Of a DNA stretch of 45,307 nucleotides, positions 31,530-38,655 are shown in pieces. The stretch comes from a virus. The stretch's first letter is position 1. Every line of letters starts with the position of its first letter. The position numbers and the translations under genes were made by a program. The stretch is from positions 1-45,307 of the IMG/VR virus record IMGVR_UViG_3300046794_000441; one strand, 5' to 3'. Below the pieces are notes generated by a model, which had not been told where the DNA came from, did not search any database, and worked only from the letters and a program-made list of their open reading frames with translations.

Positions 31530-31897
31530 GCGAGATCGACTACGCGACACGCGTCGCCAAGGGCGCGGCCCTGCTGGACGAGAAGCGCCCCGGGTGGGAG
31601 CAGCTCATCGACCTGGAGATCCTCGACATCGAGAGCCCTACGAGCTGCGTCACGGCGCAGCTCAGCGGACAGCGGCACTTCCGCGTAGGGCTGGCGCAGC
31701 TCGGCCTCACCGAGGGCAGCGACGGCACGTACGTCTCTCACGGGTTCAACGCTGAGGGTGACTGCGACTGCTGTGTCAGTCGGGAAGTCCTGGACCGGCT
31801 CCCCGAGGGCTACGACCAGGACGTGGCGTACGGCACGCTCAACACCCTTTGGAAGGACTTGATCAGCAAGCGTCTGGCCGAGCCGGCTGACAGCTGA
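31526..31897 (+). CDS. Hypothetical protein
   Basis: A 123-residue protein coupled to the previous gene (ATGA). It opens MSEIDYATRVAKGAALLDEKRPGWEQLIDLEILDI, then a beta region with SCVTAQLSGQRHFRVGL and a CDCCVS cysteine cluster near residue 80. I have seen similar openings (one conserved helix, then RPGW) in small Streptomyces-phage proteins, but no function is known to me. Confidence 0.65.
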   Translation: MSEIDYATRVAKGAALLDEKRPGWEQLIDLEILDIESPTSCVTAQLSGQRHFRVGLAQLGLTEGSDGTYVSHGFNAEGDCDCCVSREVLDRLPEGYDQDVAYGTLNTLWKDLISKRLAEPADS

Positions 31898-31963
31898 TCA
31901 GCATGCAGCCCCTGCCCGGCGGTGGTGGCGAAGCCCGCCGGGTGGGGGCGCAAGGGAGTCGCA

Positions 31964-32098
31964 ATGCGTCAACAACGCGTGACCAAGCGCAAGCGAGTGA
32001 CTGACAAGCGCCGTACGGCGCGAGAGGATGAACCGCAAGAGGAGAAACCGGAGATCCGCCCGGATCTCCGGCATTGGTTCACGGAGGCGAACACGTGA
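31964..32098 (+). CDS. Small highly basic protein
   Basis: A 44-residue protein starting MRQQRVTKRKRVTDKRRTARED; about half of the first 20 residues are Arg or Lys, followed by an acidic middle. AAGGGAG precedes ATG 31964. It may bind nucleic acid. Its last third overlaps a hairpin (CCGGAGATCC/GGATCTCCGG) that leads into the next gene's start region, and the stop overlaps that start (GTGA). Confidence 0.5.
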   Translation: MRQQRVTKRKRVTDKRRTAREDEPQEEKPEIRPDLRHWFTEANT

Positions 32099-32238
32099 GC
32101 AGGATCAAGAAAGCCCTTCTGTCCCTTCCCAGGCTCTTCCGCCCGCTGGGCATGACGTGCCCCAACGGCGAGTGCGGCGGCACGATGACCAAGAGCGGTG
32201 ACGTGTACGTGTGCGGCAAGTGCGGCAACGTGCTCTAA
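32095..32238 (+). CDS. Small zinc-ribbon protein
   Basis: A 47-residue protein: a basic start (MSRIKKALLSLPRLFRPLG), then TCPNGECGG and VCGKCGNV, giving four cysteines of a typical zinc ribbon. GGAGG lies upstream in an 8-base loop closed by GTTC/GAAC, a weak relative of leader hairpin B. The GTG start overlaps the previous stop. The function is unknown. Confidence 0.6.
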   Translation: MSRIKKALLSLPRLFRPLGMTCPNGECGGTMTKSGDVYVCGKCGNVL

Positions 32239-32263
32239 GAGCACACACGGAGAGGAGCGGGAC

Positions 32264-32419
32264 ATGGAGTGTCCGCGGTGCAGGTCCACGAACGTGACTT
32301 CCACTGGTCTCGGGACCGGGGTCTGGAAGTGCATGCAGATGACCTGCGGTCAGACGTTCGACCGGGACAGCGCGTTCAAGCGCACCACGCCCGTACGAGT
32401 GAACGGCGCGAAGGGATAA
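32264..32419 (+). CDS. Small zinc-ribbon protein
   Basis: A 51-residue protein opening MECPRCRSTNVTSTG with WKCMQMTCGQTF: a CPxC...C-x4-C zinc ribbon of the type seen in phage transcription-related or Ogr-like proteins, though too short for firm assignment. GGAGAGGAGC precedes ATG 32264. It is the second zinc-ribbon gene in a row. Confidence 0.62.
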   Translation: MECPRCRSTNVTSTGLGTGVWKCMQMTCGQTFDRDSAFKRTTPVRVNGAKG

Positions 32420-32429
32420 CCGACAGACG

Positions 32430-32481
32430 GCCGGAGGCCTGAAGGGGCCTCCGGCACTGGTTCGAGGAGAGGTGAACCATG
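32430..32481 (+). promoter_or_regulatory. Leader hairpins ahead of the DUF5753 gene
   Basis: A perfect 10-bp hairpin (32430-32455) is followed by TGGTTCG / TGAACCA (32458-32479; G-T at the loop), which closes an 8-base loop AGGAGAGG. This is another hairpin-B-type element with the Shine-Dalgarno sequence in the loop and an ATG (32479) starting in the stem. That ATG opens only an 8-codon mini-frame; the DUF5753 frame starts at ATG 32484. Confidence 0.5.
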
Positions 32482-32483
32482 TC

Positions 32484-33269
32484 ATGGAAACCGCCGAGCA
32501 ACTGATCAGAGCGTTAAGAGCCCCGGACCAGCGGGGCATGGGCCGTGTTGAGGCGAGCGACACCGGTCCGTCCAACATCAACCGCCTGGCCGACCTGGAC
32601 GCGATGGCCACGACCATCCGCATCTGGGGCAGTTCGGTGATTCCCGGGAACCTCCAGACGCCGCAGTACTCGGACGCGGTGATCCGGGCAGCGCACCCGC
32701 GACTGCCCACCATGGAGGTGCGCCGGCGCGTCCTTCAGAAGGAGGTCCGCCAGCGGGCCTTCCTCAAGAGGACGTTCGACGAAGCCCTGAGCCACGTATG
32801 GGTGGTCATCTCGGAGCGCGCCATCACGCAGGCCGTCCATCTGGACGGCAGCGTGCACGTACAGCAGCTCTTCCACCTGTCCCGCCTTGCGGCACACGCG
32901 AAGATCATCCTTCAGGTGCTTCCCGAGGGCTTCACTCCAGGACTGGCGGATTCATTCAGCCTGTACACCCTGGACGAGGAACACCGCGTTGGCTACGTTG
33001 AGACGATCATGGGCTCGTGGTACTCCACGCGCTCGGAGGACGTGGCCAAGCTCCACTCGACCTTCAGTGACATCGGGGGCGTGGCCATGTCCCAGACAGC
33101 CACGCGGCTATTCATCCGAGAGGTGCTGAACACATGGCGATCAGCAAACCCCGTGTTGCCCGACAGTATCGAGGAGAGCCGTTCCTCTTCTCCTCGTACT
33201 CCAGTGGTGGAGACGAGTGCATCGGAGTCGCAGGACTCCCCCCGCGCACCGCACCGGACGGAGCCATAG
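32484..33269 (+). CDS. DUF5753 (Scr1-like) regulator lacking its HTH domain
   Basis: About 261 residues. The stretch IWGSSVIPGNLQTPQYSDAVIRAAHPRLP, then RRRVLQKEVRQRAFLKR, VVISERAITQAVHLD, QLFHLSRLAAHAKIILQVLPEGF and the VGYVETIMGSWY region match the DUF5753 domain of Streptomyces Xre/Scr1-type regulators. The N-terminal Xre helix-turn-helix normally present is missing; only about 40 residues precede the domain. Codon 11 is TTA (32514), which in Streptomyces needs the bldA tRNA. The last 45 residues overlap the DUF397 gene in another frame. It may act as a decoy or partner of host proteins. An in-frame GTG lies at 32472. Confidence 0.82.
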   Translation: METAEQLIRALRAPDQRGMGRVEASDTGPSNINRLADLDAMATTIRIWGSSVIPGNLQTPQYSDAVIRAAHPRLPTMEVRRRVLQKEVRQRAFLKRTFDEALSHVWVVISERAITQAVHLDGSVHVQQLFHLSRLAAHAKIILQVLPEGFTPGLADSFSLYTLDEEHRVGYVETIMGSWYSTRSEDVAKLHSTFSDIGGVAMSQTATRLFIREVLNTWRSANPVLPDSIEESRSSSPRTPVVETSASESQDSPRAPHRTEP

Positions 33270-33361
33270 CGGTACTGGACTCCAAGGATCCCGAGGGTCC
33301 CGTCCTGGAGGTCACAGGAGACGCCTGGAGCGCCTTTGTGCGCTCCGTCAAGGCTCTCTGA
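33134..33361 (+). CDS. DUF397 protein, partner of the DUF5753 protein
   Basis: A 75-residue protein: FSSYSSGGDECIGVAGLPP, then GAIAVLDSKDPEGPVLEVTGDAWSAFVRSVK matches DUF397, the small partner encoded beside DUF5753/Xre regulators in Streptomyces (WhiJ- and Scr1/Scr2-type pairs). In some such pairs the DUF397 protein behaves like a toxin and the regulator like an antitoxin. GAGAGG precedes ATG 33134 by ten bases. It overlaps the upstream gene by 136 bp in a different frame. Confidence 0.85.
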   Translation: MAISKPRVARQYRGEPFLFSSYSSGGDECIGVAGLPPRTAPDGAIAVLDSKDPEGPVLEVTGDAWSAFVRSVKAL

Positions 33362-33374
33362 GCCTTCCCGAACC

Positions 33375-33404
33375 GAAGCCCCCACACTGCCTCGTGGGGG
33401 CTTC
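33375..33404 (+). terminator. Terminator-like hairpin after the DUF397 gene
   Basis: A perfect 11-bp stem, GAAGCCCCCAC / GTGGGGGCTTC, with an 8-base loop lies 14 bases after the stop codon. It has no long T-tract but is strong enough to end or process the transcript. Confidence 0.75.
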
Positions 33405-33495
33405 GTCATGCCCGCCCTTGTGGAGCGGATGAGCGTCGGCCCTCATGAAGCCGATCGGCCGGTCTGGCACCACCGGTGACGCGCAACGGTGCCGC

Positions 33496-33566
33496 CCCCT
33501 CGTAGCTCAATTGGCAGAGCAGTCGGCACGGGCGAAAGGTTGCTGGTTCGAGTCCAGCCAAGGGGA
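33496..33566 (+). tRNA. Degenerate tRNA or tRNA-like element
   Basis: The D arm (GCTC-AATTGGCA-GAGC, 33505-33520), T8/A9 and T arm (GCTGG-TTCGAGT-CCAGC, 33542-33558) are canonical. The acceptor stem CCCCTCG / CAAGGGG pairs 6 of 7, followed by A33566. The anticodon arm is damaged: only TCG/CGA pairs around a 7-base loop, position 33 is C instead of T, and the D-to-T spacing is two bases short. It may be a decayed tRNA, a tRNA fragment tied to past integration, or a mimic. No CCA is encoded and no isotype is assigned. Confidence 0.55.
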
Positions 33567-33943
33567 CGAGGTCAGGACACGGGACAAAGCCGCGCGAGTA
33601 GAAATGGCGGCCCTGCCGGAGGCGGCAGGGTGATCAGAGCCGCTGCGCTAGAGCGAAAAGGCACCGACGACCTGACCAGCCCTGGAGGGGGTCAAGCCTC
33701 TCCAGGGCACGGGACCATGAGAGACGCAAGCAGGAACGCCGTGCAGCCCCTTCGGGCAGCTGCGTCACCCCGAAGGGACGGCCAACGCCTGTAGCGGGAA
33801 AAGGTCCTGGTGAGTTTCGCTCCAACCGCATCTCAGGAGGAGCTGTAAGGGTCTGGCCAGCCTGAACCTGATCAATTCGGCCACCGCCCCGCCGGCCTGA
33901 TGACCGGCGGGGCTTCCCATGTCCCGAGGAGAGGAGCCCGGCA
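33567..33943 (+). other. Non-coding, hairpin-rich gap
   Basis: There is no supported gene in about 380 bases. Hairpins: 33611-33630 (8 bp), 33679-33708 (12 bp, one wobble), 33748-33777 (9 bp with GCAGCTGC in the loop) and 33886-33913 (10 bp), the last just before the ParB-like gene. A 25-codon frame from ATG 33718 has no family and poor support. Confidence 0.55.
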
Positions 33944-34846
33944 ATGACCTTGCCGCGCAAGCCCGAGCCGGAAGAGGAGCTCATTCCGGCCAACGATCCG
34001 CACTCGCTCCCGCGGAAGTCGGGGGTTTTCCCCGTCACGCCCGCGATGGCCAGTTCCTGGCTCTCGTACCGCAACCACCCGAAGAACCGTCCCCTCAGCA
34101 AGTCCGTCTCCGCCCGCTACCAGGCGGACATGGAGGCCTGCCGGTGGCGCCAGGGCACCCCCGAGGGCTTGATCTTCGATACGGACGGCTACGTGATCTC
34201 GGGCCAGCACCGCCTGAAGGCGCAGGCGAACGCCGGGACCACGCTCGACTGGTGGATCTTCGTGAACGAGCCCCGCGAGATCTTCGAGCACGTGGACCAG
34301 GGCTTCCGCCGTACCGCGGCGCACCTGATCCGCGGCAAGTACGCCTCCCAGGTCGGCGCCGGAGCGCGTCACCTGGCGGCGCTCGCCTACGGTGACCGCT
34401 GGGGCATGCCGCACTTCAACGGCATCACCACCCCCGAAGTGCTGGCCACCCACCGCGAGTGGCCGGAGCTGACCTGGCACCTGACCGAGGTCATGGCCTG
34501 CCATTACGAAGCCGGGGTCGCAGGCCCCCCGCACCTGGCCGTGATCGCCCAGGCGGACCGCACGGAGCACCGGGACATGATCCCCTCCTGGCTGGAGGGC
34601 GTGCGTACGGGTTACGACCTGAGCAAGGGCGACCCGCGTGCTCACCTGCGGAACCGTTTCCGCAGCGGATTCGCCATGACGGGTCAGGGCAACAAGCGCG
34701 ACTCGATGTATGCGCAGATCGTCAAGGCGTGGAACGCCTACGTGACCGGCGAGTCCCTGACGGTCCTGCGGTTCATGGCCTCCGAGGAACTGCCCACGGT
34801 CGTGGGCTTCACCTTCAAGAACGACACCAGGGAGGACGCGGCGTGA
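33944..34846 (+). CDS. ParB/Srx-fold-like phage protein
   Basis: A 300-residue protein. The N-terminal half has RPLSKSVSARYQADMEACRWRQGTPEGLIFDTDGYVISGQHRLKAQANAG, where ISGQHRL corresponds to the GxxRhxA/GQHR signature of ParB-like nucleotide-binding proteins; then FEHVDQGFRRTAAHLIRG. The C-terminal half is helical and is known to me from actinophage homologues of unknown function. It may bind DNA or nucleotides near replication or partition. GGAGAGG precedes ATG 33944. Its stop overlaps the next GTG. Confidence 0.68.
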   Translation: MTLPRKPEPEEELIPANDPHSLPRKSGVFPVTPAMASSWLSYRNHPKNRPLSKSVSARYQADMEACRWRQGTPEGLIFDTDGYVISGQHRLKAQANAGTTLDWWIFVNEPREIFEHVDQGFRRTAAHLIRGKYASQVGAGARHLAALAYGDRWGMPHFNGITTPEVLATHREWPELTWHLTEVMACHYEAGVAGPPHLAVIAQADRTEHRDMIPSWLEGVRTGYDLSKGDPRAHLRNRFRSGFAMTGQGNKRDSMYAQIVKAWNAYVTGESLTVLRFMASEELPTVVGFTFKNDTREDAA

Positions 34847-35115
34847 GCGTTCCGAACCAGTACACCAGCCGAGTACCCAAGACCGTCCTGCGCCAACTCC
34901 AGAAGGCCGCCCTGGGCCTCCAGGACGTCGAGGAGAAGGCGCACGAAGACATCCTCGTGTTCATCCACGAGGGCAAAGAGAAGGGGCTCTCGAACGCCGC
35001 GATCGCCGGGATGTTCGGCGTGTCTCCGTCCGGGATACCCGCCAAGGCCGCGCAGGGCGCGGACCTCAAGGCCCAGCGCGCCCGCAGAAAGGGCGCGTCC
35101 CCGACGGACGCATGA
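34843..35115 (+). CDS. Small HTH DNA-binding protein
   Basis: A 90-residue protein starting at GTG 34843 (GTGA overlap). A helical start (VLRQLQKAALGLQDVEEKAHEDILVFIHEGKEK) leads into GLSNAAIAGMFGVSPSGIPAKAAQG, a clear helix-turn-helix of the sigma-like or homeodomain-like type, then a basic tail. It is probably a regulator or a recombination accessory factor. It is coupled to the ParB-like gene and the next gene (ATGA). Confidence 0.68.
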   Translation: MSVPNQYTSRVPKTVLRQLQKAALGLQDVEEKAHEDILVFIHEGKEKGLSNAAIAGMFGVSPSGIPAKAAQGADLKAQRARRKGASPTDA

Positions 35116-35372
35116 CCATCCATCCCGGCACACCGGTACTGGTGCGGGCCCCGAGAGGTCGGGGCCTGCCCAGCTACGCCATGGTGGTACGGACGCTGAC
35201 CCCACACATCGTCAGGGTGATCATCACGGCAGACAGCGGAGGGCGGCGCAAAGGCGCCGTTCTCGCCGTCCCACGGGCCACGCTCCAACGGCGTGCCCGT
35301 GGTTGCCATCGCAGAGCGAAACCGCTGCGTCGCAGGTGGCGACAGTGGGCGCTTGAGTTTGGCAATTCCTGA
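35112..35372 (+). CDS. Small basic beta-rich hypothetical protein
   Basis: An 86-residue protein. The first 55 residues form a probable small beta barrel (TPVLVRAPRGRG...AMVVRTLTPHIVRVIITADSGGRRKGAVLAVPRATL) and the end is strongly basic (RRARGCHRRAKPLRRRWRQW). It could bind nucleic acid. No family is recognised. It is the last gene before a gap of 125 bases. Confidence 0.55.
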   Translation: MTIHPGTPVLVRAPRGRGLPSYAMVVRTLTPHIVRVIITADSGGRRKGAVLAVPRATLQRRARGCHRRAKPLRRRWRQWALEFGNS

Positions 35373-35497
35373 TCCGCGTCCAACTCGGCATGTCGTCGAT
35401 TGAGCTACGTTGCAGTGAGTCACGTACTACCGGAGCAAGAGTCGGGCCTCTCGCGGTCACGTGAACTGCTGCCAAGCCACATCGACAAGGGGAAGAC

Positions 35498-35800
35498 ATG
35501 CCGCCAAGGAAAAGAGTCGACTTGCCGGAGTATGTGAGAGAAGTCGTCCTCCTGGACGTCGAGCGGTCGTATCGAAAGTCGCTCGAGTCCAACGAGGAAG
35601 CCAAGATCCGGATCTACCTGGCCACCGAGCAGGGCCTGACGACGCGAGAGCTCGCCGATCAGCTCGACATCGGTCAGACCTCCGTCAGCAAGTACGCCCG
35701 AGAAGGGAAGGAGGCCTACGAGCTGCGTGACCAGAAGAAGCGAAGTCGACGCACTGGCGAAGGTCCTGATGGACCCTCAGAACGAACAGAGATCGGCTGA
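35498..35800 (+). CDS. HTH regulator, possible phage repressor
   Basis: A 100-residue protein. RIYLATEQGLTTRELADQLDIGQTSVSKYAREGKEAYELRDQ is a clear helix-turn-helix with the recognition helix at QTSVSKYAREG. The ends are charged. AAGGGGAAG precedes ATG 35498. It has its own upstream gap of 125 bases, so it could be separately promoted. It lies 0.9 kb upstream of the integrase, a common place for a lysogeny regulator, but no repressor family is recognised. It overlaps the next gene by 74 bases. Confidence 0.65.
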   Translation: MPPRKRVDLPEYVREVVLLDVERSYRKSLESNEEAKIRIYLATEQGLTTRELADQLDIGQTSVSKYAREGKEAYELRDQKKRSRRTGEGPDGPSERTEIG

Positions 35801-36407
35801 GGAAGTCGCCGAAATCGCCCTTGATGCGCTGACGGACTACGTCAAGAAGGTCAGGGCGGACGAGGTCGACCGCATCGCCAAGCAAGTCGTGGAATCGGTG
35901 GAGGGCGAGAAGGCCGGGGGCATCCCGGCCCGCATCGCCGACCGGATCGACGACATGAGATCCGCGACGCACCGCATCGCGGTGGTCGGGCAGATCCAGC
36001 ACGGGCCCCAGGGAGAGACGCACACGGTCGTCCTGGGGCCTTTCCGTGCCCGGGGCACCCTGGACACGGAGGAAAAGTTCCTGACCGCCATACAGGGCGG
36101 TACAGCCGCCCGCGAGGCGGGCCAGCACGTGGCCTGGGACACCAAGACCGGTACCGGCAAGGGCCGCTTCATGCTCGTGCCGGCCTTCAGGGCCGGCCGG
36201 GACGCCTGGGACTTCTTCCGGGGCCAGGGCCCCGCGGAGGACATCGCCCAGGTACTGCCCATGATCCGCTCCCCGCACTTCGGGCCGGTCTGTGCCTGCG
36301 GCCTGACAAAGACCGAGGTCTGCCGCTGGTGCAGCCTCACCTACGAGCGGCATTGCCCTCTGCATGATCCAGAGGCAGAGGTACACCAGTGCCGCCCCGC
36401 GGCATGA
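35727..36407 (+). CDS. Hypothetical protein with a C-terminal Cys/His cluster
   Basis: A protein of up to 226 residues. The start is either GTG 35727 (GGAGG 13 bases upstream) or ATG 35769 (GAAGG five bases upstream). The N-terminal part is helical (SAEEVAEIALDALTDYVKKVRADEVDRIAKQVV). The middle has a beta pattern (HRIAVVGQIQHGPQGETHTVVLGPFRARGTLDTEEKF), and the end has CACGLTKTEVCRWCSLTYERHCPLH, a likely zinc site. The function is unknown. Confidence 0.62.
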   Translation: MTRRSEVDALAKVLMDPQNEQRSAEEVAEIALDALTDYVKKVRADEVDRIAKQVVESVEGEKAGGIPARIADRIDDMRSATHRIAVVGQIQHGPQGETHTVVLGPFRARGTLDTEEKFLTAIQGGTAAREAGQHVAWDTKTGTGKGRFMLVPAFRAGRDAWDFFRGQGPAEDIAQVLPMIRSPHFGPVCACGLTKTEVCRWCSLTYERHCPLHDPEAEVHQCRPAA

Positions 36408-36420
36408 CACCAGGAGCACC

Positions 36421-36597
36421 ATGCAGGACGGCAACGCCATACCGGCCGACGCAGCCGGCGAATGGCTCCGGAAGAGCGTCACCGATCCAGCCGCACAGAT
36501 CAGCATCACGTGGGAGGTCACCGAACGCAACGATGCTGTCTACGAAGAGGTGTTGAGTATCCTGTTCGGCCCCAATAGCGACGACATGGCGGCATAA
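36421..36597 (+). CDS. Small hypothetical protein upstream of the integrase
   Basis: A 58-residue acidic protein (MQDGNAIPADAAGEWLRKSVTDPAAQISITWEVTERNDAVYEEVLSILFG). CAGGAGCACC precedes ATG 36421. The size and position just before a serine integrase would suit a recombination directionality factor or a plain hypothetical; nothing in the sequence proves either. A terminator follows. Confidence 0.58.
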   Translation: MQDGNAIPADAAGEWLRKSVTDPAAQISITWEVTERNDAVYEEVLSILFGPNSDDMAA

Positions 36598-36613
36598 TCG
36601 CCGCCAGATGAGC

Positions 36614-36648
36614 AGACCCCGGGTGGCGGTGCATGCCTCCCGGGGTCT
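36614..36648 (+). terminator. Terminator-like hairpin ahead of the integrase
   Basis: A perfect 10-bp stem, AGACCCCGGG / CCCGGGGTCT, with a 15-base loop is followed by TCGTC. It separates the upstream genes from the integrase. The gap 36598-36671 is a candidate place for attP, but no core can be identified from this sequence alone. Confidence 0.65.
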
Positions 36649-36671
36649 TCGTCAGTCGCGAAGGGACCGAC

Positions 36672-38405
36672 ATGGGCAAGACTCTCACGGCCACGCTCCG
36701 GGCCGTCGACTACCTGAGGGTGTCGACCGAGGAGCAGGCCAAGGGCTACGGCATCGCCTACACGGGCAAGAAGACCAAGGCCTTCATCGAAAGGAAGGGC
36801 TGGACCTACGTCCAGACCTACGGGGACGAGGGCTTCAGCGGGAGCCTGGAAGCGCACGAGCGCCCCGACCTCAAGCGCCTCATGGAAGCGGCCCGGCAGA
36901 CGCCGCGACCGTTCGACATGGTGGTGGTCAACGAAGGCAGGGCCATCGGCCGTACCGGACGGGCGTTCTGGAAGTGGGTCTGGGAACTGGAAGACCTCGG
37001 GGTCTTCGTCGCCGTGGTCAAGAAGGACTACGACAACTCGACCTCCCAGGGCCGCAGTCAGATGCGCAAGGATGCGGACTACGCCGAGGAGGAGCGGGAA
37101 GCGATCCGCGACCGCACCCAGGGCGGCATCCAGGAGAAGGCCGAAGAGGGCGGGTGGCCCGGAGGGCGCACCCCGTACGGCTGGCGCGTCGAGAACAAGG
37201 GCCAGAAGGGCATCTCCAAGGCCGTACGCGACGACGCCGAACACGCCGTACTTCTGCGGGCATTCGAGTTGATCGCGATCAAGGGCAAGAACGCCCAGGA
37301 GGCGGCCCTGACGCTCAACTTGGAGCAGACGCTCACCCGCGAGGGCAAGCCCTGGTCGAACAAGAACCTCCTGAACAAGCTCAAGTCGTCTGCGGTCATG
37401 GAGGGCCACGTCGTCTTCCGCCAGGAGAAGCGGGCCAAGAAGGACCGCGAGGGCAACCTCATGTGGGGCAAGTCGCTGACCATCCCCCTGGAGCCGGCGT
37501 TCACGGACGCCGAGCTGCGACAGCTCAAGGCCGCCCTGGCGGCCGGCTCGGTCGTCCGCAACGCCTCCGGAGCCCCGGAGTACCAGCTCTCGAAGCGGAT
37601 CACGGGGCAGTGCGGACGGCACTACACAGGCTTCCACCGCGGCTCGCTGCGGGGGTACCGCTGCTCGGGCAAGCAGGAGACGTACGCGGGAGCGGGCATC
37701 TGCTCGTGCTCGCAGGTCTCCGCGGACCTGCTCGAAGAGGCGGCATGGTCGAAGATCTGCCACCTCCTGGGCGACGCAGACCAGCTGCGCGAGCTGTCCC
37801 GGGCCTGGGTGGCCCGCGGCATGGCCGGACAGGTCGACTACGCGCGCCGGCTCAAGGAGCTGGACGCGCAGATCTCGGAGCAGACCGACACCATCGACAC
37901 GATGATGGTCCTCAAGGCCCGCCAGGCGGCCCAGCAGGGCCTGCGCGGAGAAGCGGCCGTAGAGGCCGCTGAGAAGGCCGTGAAGCCCCTTCAGCTGGCT
38001 CTCACGGAGTTGCAGAAGCAGCGCAACGAAGCGGCGGCCTGGGAGGCCGAGGCCCGTCAGGCGGACGAGCGCGCGAGGGACCTGGAGTCACTGGCCAAGG
38101 CGGCGAGCAGCCGCCTGGAGTCGCTCTCCGTCGAGAAGCGCTCGCGGCTCATCACGCTCCTGGATGTCCAGGTGACGCTGACCTCGCCCGTACCGCGGAC
38201 CTGTCCCGGCCGGAAGGCCGGACTCCCGGACTTCGAGGTCCGGGGCGTGGTGGACCCCCGCTTGGTTACGGAGCACATCGAGGCACGATTCCGAGGAGAA
38301 ACATGGCCTCATGTGCCATCTGGGGTTATCCAATTCCGTGTGCGGGTGGCGGCCTCGCTGACCTCGGAAGATGTCCGCGGCCTTGTGGACCGTAGGGCGG
38401 CTTAG
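36672..38405 (+). CDS. int: Large serine integrase
   Basis: A 577-residue large serine recombinase. The N-terminal catalytic domain has YLRVSTEEQ with catalytic Ser18, then GFSGSLEAHERPDLKRLMEAA and NEGRAIGRTGRAFW. The recombinase domain includes GGWPGGRTPYGWRVENKGQ. A zinc ribbon uses Cys314 with His317 and Cys331, then Cys344/346 (GQCGRHYTG, GYRCSGK, GICSC). A long coiled coil follows near residues 380-480. It recombines attP with a host attB. The ATG 36672 has GAAGGG upstream; an in-frame ATG 39 bases earlier is less likely. A GAAA-loop terminator follows. Confidence 0.93.
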   Translation: MGKTLTATLRAVDYLRVSTEEQAKGYGIAYTGKKTKAFIERKGWTYVQTYGDEGFSGSLEAHERPDLKRLMEAARQTPRPFDMVVVNEGRAIGRTGRAFWKWVWELEDLGVFVAVVKKDYDNSTSQGRSQMRKDADYAEEEREAIRDRTQGGIQEKAEEGGWPGGRTPYGWRVENKGQKGISKAVRDDAEHAVLLRAFELIAIKGKNAQEAALTLNLEQTLTREGKPWSNKNLLNKLKSSAVMEGHVVFRQEKRAKKDREGNLMWGKSLTIPLEPAFTDAELRQLKAALAAGSVVRNASGAPEYQLSKRITGQCGRHYTGFHRGSLRGYRCSGKQETYAGAGICSCSQVSADLLEEAAWSKICHLLGDADQLRELSRAWVARGMAGQVDYARRLKELDAQISEQTDTIDTMMVLKARQAAQQGLRGEAAVEAAEKAVKPLQLALTELQKQRNEAAAWEAEARQADERARDLESLAKAASSRLESLSVEKRSRLITLLDVQVTLTSPVPRTCPGRKAGLPDFEVRGVVDPRLVTEHIEARFRGETWPHVPSGVIQFRVRVAASLTSEDVRGLVDRRAA

Positions 38406-38428
38406 TGAACGGAAGATGAACGGACGGC

Positions 38429-38455
38429 GGGCTCCTGGGAAACCAGGGGCCCTTT
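38429..38455 (+). terminator. Intrinsic terminator after the integrase
   Basis: A 10-bp stem (one G-T pair) of GGGCTCCTGG / CCAGGGGCCC closes a GAAA tetraloop, followed by TTT. It lies 23 bases past the integrase stop codon. Confidence 0.8.
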
Positions 38456-38469
38456 GCGTTGGAGGTCAC

Positions 38470-38655
38470 ATGCCCGAACCGGACTGGAAGACCGAGCTAC
38501 GTACCCTCGCCGGCGAACTCGACATATACGGCGATGCGGAGTTCACCATGGCCCGTCTGCTGCCCCACATCGACGCCGCGTACGAGCGCGGCCTGATCGC
38601 AGGCCGGAGCCAGAGCGGCTACACGACCCGCAGCAAGAAGAAGGAGGAGGGCTGA
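38470..38655 (+). CDS. Small hypothetical helical protein
   Basis: A 61-residue protein, MPEPDWKTELRTLAGELDIYGDAEFTMARLLPHIDAAYERGLIAGRS, with a basic tail. GGAGGTCAC precedes ATG 38470. This pattern (DAAYERGLIAGR) is common in small actinophage proteins. The function is unknown. A one-base overlap couples it to the next micro-gene. Confidence 0.65.
   Translation: MPEPDWKTELRTLAGELDIYGDAEFTMARLLPHIDAAYERGLIAGRSQSGYTTRSKKKEEG

Noticed and set aside
36540-37763. Open frame of 407 codons on the minus strand
   Set aside because: It mirrors the serine integrase, whose catalytic and zinc residues are clear on the other strand.
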